Shown one piece after another: positions 60,252 to 64,000 of a stretch of DNA of 64,000 bases (position 1 is the first letter of the stretch; each line of letters starts with the position of its first letter). The notes beneath the pieces are model-generated. The model made no database searches. It saw nothing but the letters and a program-made list of their open reading frames with translations, and was not told where the DNA came from. The DNA is taken from positions 186,001 to 250,000 of the forward strand of contig NZ_JACHBW010000006.1 in NCBI RefSeq assembly GCF_014200455.1, written 5' to 3'. Made by a program: the position numbers and the translations under genes. The DNA comes from Paraburkholderia bannensis (GTDB lineage Bacteria; Pseudomonadota; Gammaproteobacteria; Burkholderiales; Burkholderiaceae).

Positions 60252-60688
60252 GAAACATGGCCGCCTACGTCTAGCGGGCCACGATTCAACTTTATCGACC
60301 GGTACTGACAGAGAAAATCGGATGATTCTGAGAAATAAAGGAGAGGTAATGTAGGGATTCGTGTGGGGTAAGTCGTGTTCGCTGACAGGCGGGGTTTCCC
60401 CGAAGGGCAAGAACTCCATGAGCCGCGCATTGTCCTAACCGGCCAGGGAAGCGGGCGTGGCCGCCGCTGCCGCCGGTGCGAGGCGGCCTTGAATCGCGCA
60501 TGACGTGCTCATGAGCGCATTTGTTACGTTTGTTGCGGCTTCGATTCACGGCCGGACGCTGCCGCCAGCCGCCACACGCGCTATCCTGTTGCGCCGCGCC
60601 ATCAGCTTATTGCGTCATGACGCCCTCGCGTCTTTCGCAGGCCAAAGGCGCGGGGATCATCGAAGAACCGCTTCTACAGGAAATCTCC
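60228..60688. other. Intergenic region right of the prophage remnant
   Basis: No convincing gene in 461 bp. It should contain the leftward promoter of the cut membrane-protein gene and the rightward promoter of the SYLF lipoprotein gene. The part 60280-60360 is AT-rich. No repeat of the left edge of the prophage was found here. Confidence 0.45.
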
Positions 60689-61279
60689 ATGCGCCGACGT
60701 CAATTCCTTCTCAGTTCCAGCGCCGCGGTCGCCGCAGGCGGTCTCGCTCTCGCCGGCTGCACGACGACCCCGCTGGGATCGGGCAACAGCGCCGCCCAGA
60801 ACGCGGCCAAGCGCAATTCGATCGACGCCAGCGTGGACGCCACGCTCACGCGGCTGTTCAACACGGTGACCGGCTCGCAGGAACTCATCTCGAAGGCGAG
60901 CGGCGTGCTGGTGTTCCCGAGCGTGATCTCGGCGGGCTTCTGGATCGGCGGCCAGTACGGCACCGGTGCGCTGCGCATCAATGGTCGCACCGACGGCTAC
61001 TACAGCACGGTCGCGGGCTCGTTCGGCCTGCAGATCGGCGCGCAGTCCAAGGCCATTATCTTCGCGTTCATGAACCAGGGCGCGCTCGACGATTTCCTCA
61101 AGAGCCAGGGCTGGGCCGCGGGCGCGGATGCGACAGTCGCGGTCGTCACCGTGGGCGCGAACGGCAACGTCGATACGTCGACGGCCACCAGCCCTGTCGA
61201 GGCGTTCGTACTGACCAACGCCGGGCTGATGGCAGGCGTCTCGCTCGAAGGCGTGAAGGTCTCGCGTCTTGTGATCTGA
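60689..61279 (+). CDS. SYLF/YSC84-domain lipoprotein
   Basis: A 196-residue lipoprotein. The signal peptide (MRRRQFLLSSSAAVAAGG) ends in the lipobox LALAGC (Cys near 25). The rest is a YSC84/SYLF lipid-binding domain: SQELISKASGVLVFPSVISAGFWIGGQYGTGAL in order, then FGLQIGAQSKAIIFAFMNQGALDDFL and NAGLMAGVSLEGVKVSRL. SYLF domains bind phosphoinositides in eukaryotes; the bacterial role is unclear. It is 15 bp upstream of a thioesterase gene on the same strand. Confidence 0.92.
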   Translation: MRRRQFLLSSSAAVAAGGLALAGCTTTPLGSGNSAAQNAAKRNSIDASVDATLTRLFNTVTGSQELISKASGVLVFPSVISAGFWIGGQYGTGALRINGRTDGYYSTVAGSFGLQIGAQSKAIIFAFMNQGALDDFLKSQGWAAGADATVAVVTVGANGNVDTSTATSPVEAFVLTNAGLMAGVSLEGVKVSRLVI

Positions 61280-61294
61280 ACGGGCGCTTTCCGA

Positions 61295-61750
61295 ATGAGC
61301 GAGACGCACAAGGCCGCGGCCGGCGCGCCCACCTTCAGCCGCCCGCACAAGATCCACTTTTCGGAATGCGATCCGGCCGGGATCGTGTTCTATCCGCAGT
61401 ATTTCGTGCTGTTCAACGATCTGATCGAGTCGTGGATCGACACGCTGATGCCCGAGGGCTATCACGGCATCCTCGGCGCGCGGCGCGTGGGCATGCCCAC
61501 GGTTCACCTCGACGTGGATTTCAAGGCAGTCAGCAAGATGGGCGATGCCGTCACGCTTGCGCTTTACGTGCAGCGCGTGGGGCAGGCGTCGCTGACGCTC
61601 GCGTGGGCCTGCACGGGCGCGGACGGCGTCCTGCGCATGAGCGCGACGCAGACCATCGTCACCACCTCGCTCGACACCCACAAGGCCATCGCCATCCCCG
61701 AGGACCTGCGCGAGGCGATCGTCGCCTCGGCAGCGCGCGCAGGCGCCTGA
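61295..61750 (+). CDS. Acyl-CoA thioesterase (4-hydroxybenzoyl-CoA type)
   Basis: A 151-residue hot-dog-fold thioesterase. The active-site motif of the 4-hydroxybenzoyl-CoA group is present: FSECDPAGIVFYPQYFVLFNDL (residues 23-44), with the catalytic Asp of CDPAGIV. The rest keeps the five-strand pattern (VHLDVDFKAVSKMGD, TQTIVTTSLDT). It hydrolyses an aromatic or short acyl-CoA; the substrate is unknown. It follows the SYLF gene by 15 bp and is convergent with surE (7 bp between stops). Confidence 0.92.
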   Translation: MSETHKAAAGAPTFSRPHKIHFSECDPAGIVFYPQYFVLFNDLIESWIDTLMPEGYHGILGARRVGMPTVHLDVDFKAVSKMGDAVTLALYVQRVGQASLTLAWACTGADGVLRMSATQTIVTTSLDTHKAIAIPEDLREAIVASAARAGA

Positions 61751-61757
61751 GGCGAAA

Positions 61758-62558
61758 CTAGTCCGCCTGTCCCGGTGCGTTCTGCAGCGCGTTTTGCAGC
61801 GTGGCGAAGGTGCGCTCGTCGGTGCGGTCGAACTGCAGCGGCGTCACCGCAACGCGGCCCGAGTTGACCACGGCCGTTTCCGAGTCCGGGCCGTTTTCGC
61901 GCGGCCCGCGATGAAAGCGCAGCCAGTGATAGTCGATGCCGCGCGGGTCGATCTGCGGCACTACGTCGATGCCTTGCACGAGGCCCACGCCCTGGCGCGT
62001 AACGGTGAGCGGGCCGGCCGCGCTCGCGTCCACATCGGGGAAATTCACGTTCAGGCACACCGGCGCGTCGTGTGAAATGGCCGCCAGACGGCGGATCACA
62101 TCGGGCGCGAGCGCGCGGGCGGTATCCCAGCGTACGTGTTCACGGTCGCGGAAGGTCTGGCTCAGCGCGATCGAGGGCAGGCCGAGCAGCAGGCCCGTCA
62201 TGGCAGCGCCCACCGTGCCCGAGAACATCGTCTCCACCCCGAGGTTCGCGCCGCGATTGATGCCGGACAGCACCAGCGCAGGCGTCACGTCGCCCATCAG
62301 GTGGCGCACCGCCATCACCACGCAGTCGCCGGGCGTGCCCAGCACGCCGAAGCGGCGCTCGCCGCGGCGGCTCACGCGCAACGGCGAATGCAGGCTGATC
62401 GAATGGGACGTGCCGCTCTGATCGTGCTCCGGCGCGACCACCCACACTTCATGGGCGAGTTCGGCGGCGACGGCTTCGAGGACGGCGAGGCCGGGCGCGT
62501 CTATGCCGTCGTCGTTGGTCAGGAGCACGCAGGGGAGTTTCGCTTCGGATGCGGACAT
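61758..62558 (-). CDS. surE: 5'/3'-nucleotidase SurE (orphan copy)
   Basis: A 266-residue SurE nucleotidase. The metal site is plain: Asn15-Asp16-Asp17 in LLTNDDGID, Ser in DQSGTSHSISL, and Asn in LSGINRGANLG. It removes phosphate from nucleoside monophosphates and some small phosphates in the stationary phase. The usual neighbours in this group (pcm, nlpD, rpoS) are absent, so this is probably a second copy. The ATG at 62558 begins MSASEAKLPCVLLTN. Confidence 0.95.
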   Translation of the reverse strand: MSASEAKLPCVLLTNDDGIDAPGLAVLEAVAAELAHEVWVVAPEHDQSGTSHSISLHSPLRVSRRGERRFGVLGTPGDCVVMAVRHLMGDVTPALVLSGINRGANLGVETMFSGTVGAAMTGLLLGLPSIALSQTFRDREHVRWDTARALAPDVIRRLAAISHDAPVCLNVNFPDVDASAAGPLTVTRQGVGLVQGIDVVPQIDPRGIDYHWLRFHRGPRENGPDSETAVVNSGRVAVTPLQFDRTDERTFATLQNALQNAPGQAD

Positions 62559-62760
62559 GGCAAGTCTCTTTCAGGGGTTCAAGGCAGACGGAATGCGGCA
62601 GTGGCCATTATGGGAGAAGGCGCGCTATTTCGCGACGGATCACGCCATATTGGAGATAGACTAACGCGCAGCAGTGGCGGCCTGCCGGTTTGCGCGCAGG
62701 CCGCGCCCTTCGTTTGATGCACCTGTTGCGTTGTTGCGGCGCCCGCCGCGAGGAGACTCC

Positions 62761-63831
62761 GTGAAGCCGCAAGAACTGCCAGATATCGCTCGCGCGCTGT
62801 TCGTCATCGCGATCCTCTGCGCGCTGACGGTCGGTTCCCTCTACGTCATGCGTCCATTCATTCCGGGCCTTATCTGGGCGACCATGATCGTGGTCGCCAC
62901 CTGGCCCGCCATGCTCGCCGTCGAGCGGCGCTGCGGCAAACGGCGCGGCATCGCCACGCTCATCATGCTGCTGATCCTGCTGGTGGTGATCGTCCTGCCG
63001 CTCTATTCGGCGATCTCCACACTCGCCGAGCACGGCGGCGAGATCATGGGCCTGATCCGCAGCCTGCCCAGCTACACGCTGCCGCCGCCGCCGATGTGGA
63101 TTCACGACCTTCCGATGGTCGGCTCGCGCATCGCCGGCGAATGGCAGACGCTTTCCGATGCCGGTCCCGGCGGTCTGCTCGCGCGTCTGGAGCCTTACGT
63201 GTCGATCGCCGCGCACTGGCTCATTGGCCATGCGGCCTCGGTGGGCGTGTTCGTGATGCATATGGTGATTACCGTCATCATCACCGGCATCCTCTATATG
63301 CAGGGCGAGAAAGCCGCTGCGTTCGTGGTGCGCTTCGCGCAGCGTGTCGGCCCGCGTTACGGCGAGGAAGCCGTGCGCCTCGCCGGCGCTGCCATTCGCG
63401 CGGTGGCGCTGGGCATCGTCGTGACGGCGGTGCTGCAGTCGGCGCTGGGCGGCATTGGTCTTGCGGTTGCGGGCGTGCCGGGCGCGGGTGTGCTGACCGC
63501 GCTCATGCTGATGCTGTGCCTCGCGCAGATCGGCCCTGGCCTGCCGCTGTTCGGCGGCGCGATCTGGCTGTTCGTACACGACTCGCATGTAGCGGCGATC
63601 CTGCTCGGCGTGTGGTCGGTGATGGTCGTCATGCTCGACAACTTCGTGCGCCCGGTGCTGATCCGCCGCGGCGTGAATCTGTCGATGCTGCTGATTCTTT
63701 CGGGCGTGCTGGGCGGCATGTTCGCCTTCGGCATCGTGGGGCTCTTTATCGGGCCGGTGATTCTGGCGGTCTCCTCCACGCTGTTGACCGCCTGGATCAA
63801 CACCGCCGCGACGCCCGCCGCCGACGCCTGA
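62761..63831 (+). CDS. AI-2E family transporter (YdiK-like)
   Basis: A 356-residue inner-membrane protein of the AI-2E/PerM family (YdiK-like subgroup) with about eight membrane segments: LFVIAILCALTVGSLYVM, then FIPGLIWATMIVVATWPAML, LIMLLILLVVIVLPLYSAI, and a C-terminal set ending FGIVGLFIGPVILAVSSTLL. The family motif PxxxRPxLI appears as DNFVRPVLIRRGVNLS. Start is GTG at 62761 with AGGAG just before. Some relatives export AI-2, others act as Na/H antiporters; the substrate here is unknown. Divergent from surE. Confidence 0.92.
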   Translation: MKPQELPDIARALFVIAILCALTVGSLYVMRPFIPGLIWATMIVVATWPAMLAVERRCGKRRGIATLIMLLILLVVIVLPLYSAISTLAEHGGEIMGLIRSLPSYTLPPPPMWIHDLPMVGSRIAGEWQTLSDAGPGGLLARLEPYVSIAAHWLIGHAASVGVFVMHMVITVIITGILYMQGEKAAAFVVRFAQRVGPRYGEEAVRLAGAAIRAVALGIVVTAVLQSALGGIGLAVAGVPGAGVLTALMLMLCLAQIGPGLPLFGGAIWLFVHDSHVAAILLGVWSVMVVMLDNFVRPVLIRRGVNLSMLLILSGVLGGMFAFGIVGLFIGPVILAVSSTLLTAWINTAATPAADA

Positions 63832-63846
63832 CGAGGCGCACAGCGC

Positions 63847-63886
63847 CGCCCATCGGGAACCGGGACGAAAACCGTCTCGATGGGCG
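63847..63886 (+). terminator. Possible hairpin after the AI-2E gene
   Basis: CGCCCATCG (63847-63855) pairs with CGATGGGCG (63878-63886) around a 22-base loop, 16 bp after the gene. No T-tract follows, so it is a weak candidate. Confidence 0.35.
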
Positions 63887-64000
63887 ATTCATCAGATTGT
63901 TCGTTGCCCCGCGTTTCCACGCCCCCCTTGGCAGGCAGGCAGTTAAACGACACGCCCGTTCATTCGACGTTACGATGACGGCTGGACTTCGCTTGGCTCT

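Overview
The window is about 64 kb of GC-rich chromosome. Codon use, gene families and gene combinations (C45 peptidase, two-HTH phage repressor, darcynin, orphan sigma-54, many short secreted Gly/Pro/His-rich proteins) point to a Burkholderiaceae beta-proteobacterium, most likely of the Paraburkholderia/Burkholderia/Caballeronia group. No rRNA or tRNA gene, no CRISPR array and no complete insertion sequence was recognised.

Layout. 1-11300: end of an ABC exporter ATPase gene (cut by the window edge), a three-gene operon (C45 Ntn-hydrolase, class III aminotransferase, carboxymuconolactone-decarboxylase-like protein) behind a clear sigma-70 promoter with a palindrome, a YodC-like protein, a LysE exporter, an M20 peptidase, and a divergent cadR/cadA metal-efflux pair with its MerR-type operator. 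11400-23200: the giant helicase Lhr, an aldo/keto reductase, a BON-domain protein, an orphan rpoN with a good sigma-54 promoter of its own, a darcynin/TetR pair, a DUF72 protein, a transposase-derived mini-unit and a DHH-family protein. 23200-34400: UspA, a phasin-like protein with an acetoacetyl-CoA-reductase-type SDR, small His-rich and SH3 proteins, a short-chain fatty acid permease, a uracil-DNA-glycosylase-family/DUF488 pair, and a GntP permease, LysR regulator and D-lactate dehydrogenase set. 34400-50040: a DUF4410 lipoprotein, a two-component system, secreted repeat proteins, a sterol-desaturase-family enzyme, an SDR, a DUF2946/TonB-receptor/PepSY metal-uptake-like cluster, and a large hybrid sensor kinase.

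About 50096-59976 is a prophage remnant that holds only the lysogeny, recombination and replication half of a lambda-like phage. Leftward from a perfect PL-like promoter come a chain of tiny genes, Bet annealase, a PD-(D/E)XK exonuclease, Xis and integrase. Leftward from the immunity region come a repressor with two HTH segments and an exported protein in the position of lambda rex. Rightward come Cro-like and CII-like proteins and replication genes. Five copies of a 14-bp operator, ATACG-N4-CGTAT, lie at the two control regions. No capsid, tail or lysis gene is present. The insertion appears to have removed most of a response-regulator gene whose last codons still overlap the start of the hybrid kinase, and the end of a small membrane-protein gene.

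60500-64000 returns to ordinary chromosome: a SYLF lipoprotein, a thioesterase, an orphan SurE and an AI-2E family permease.
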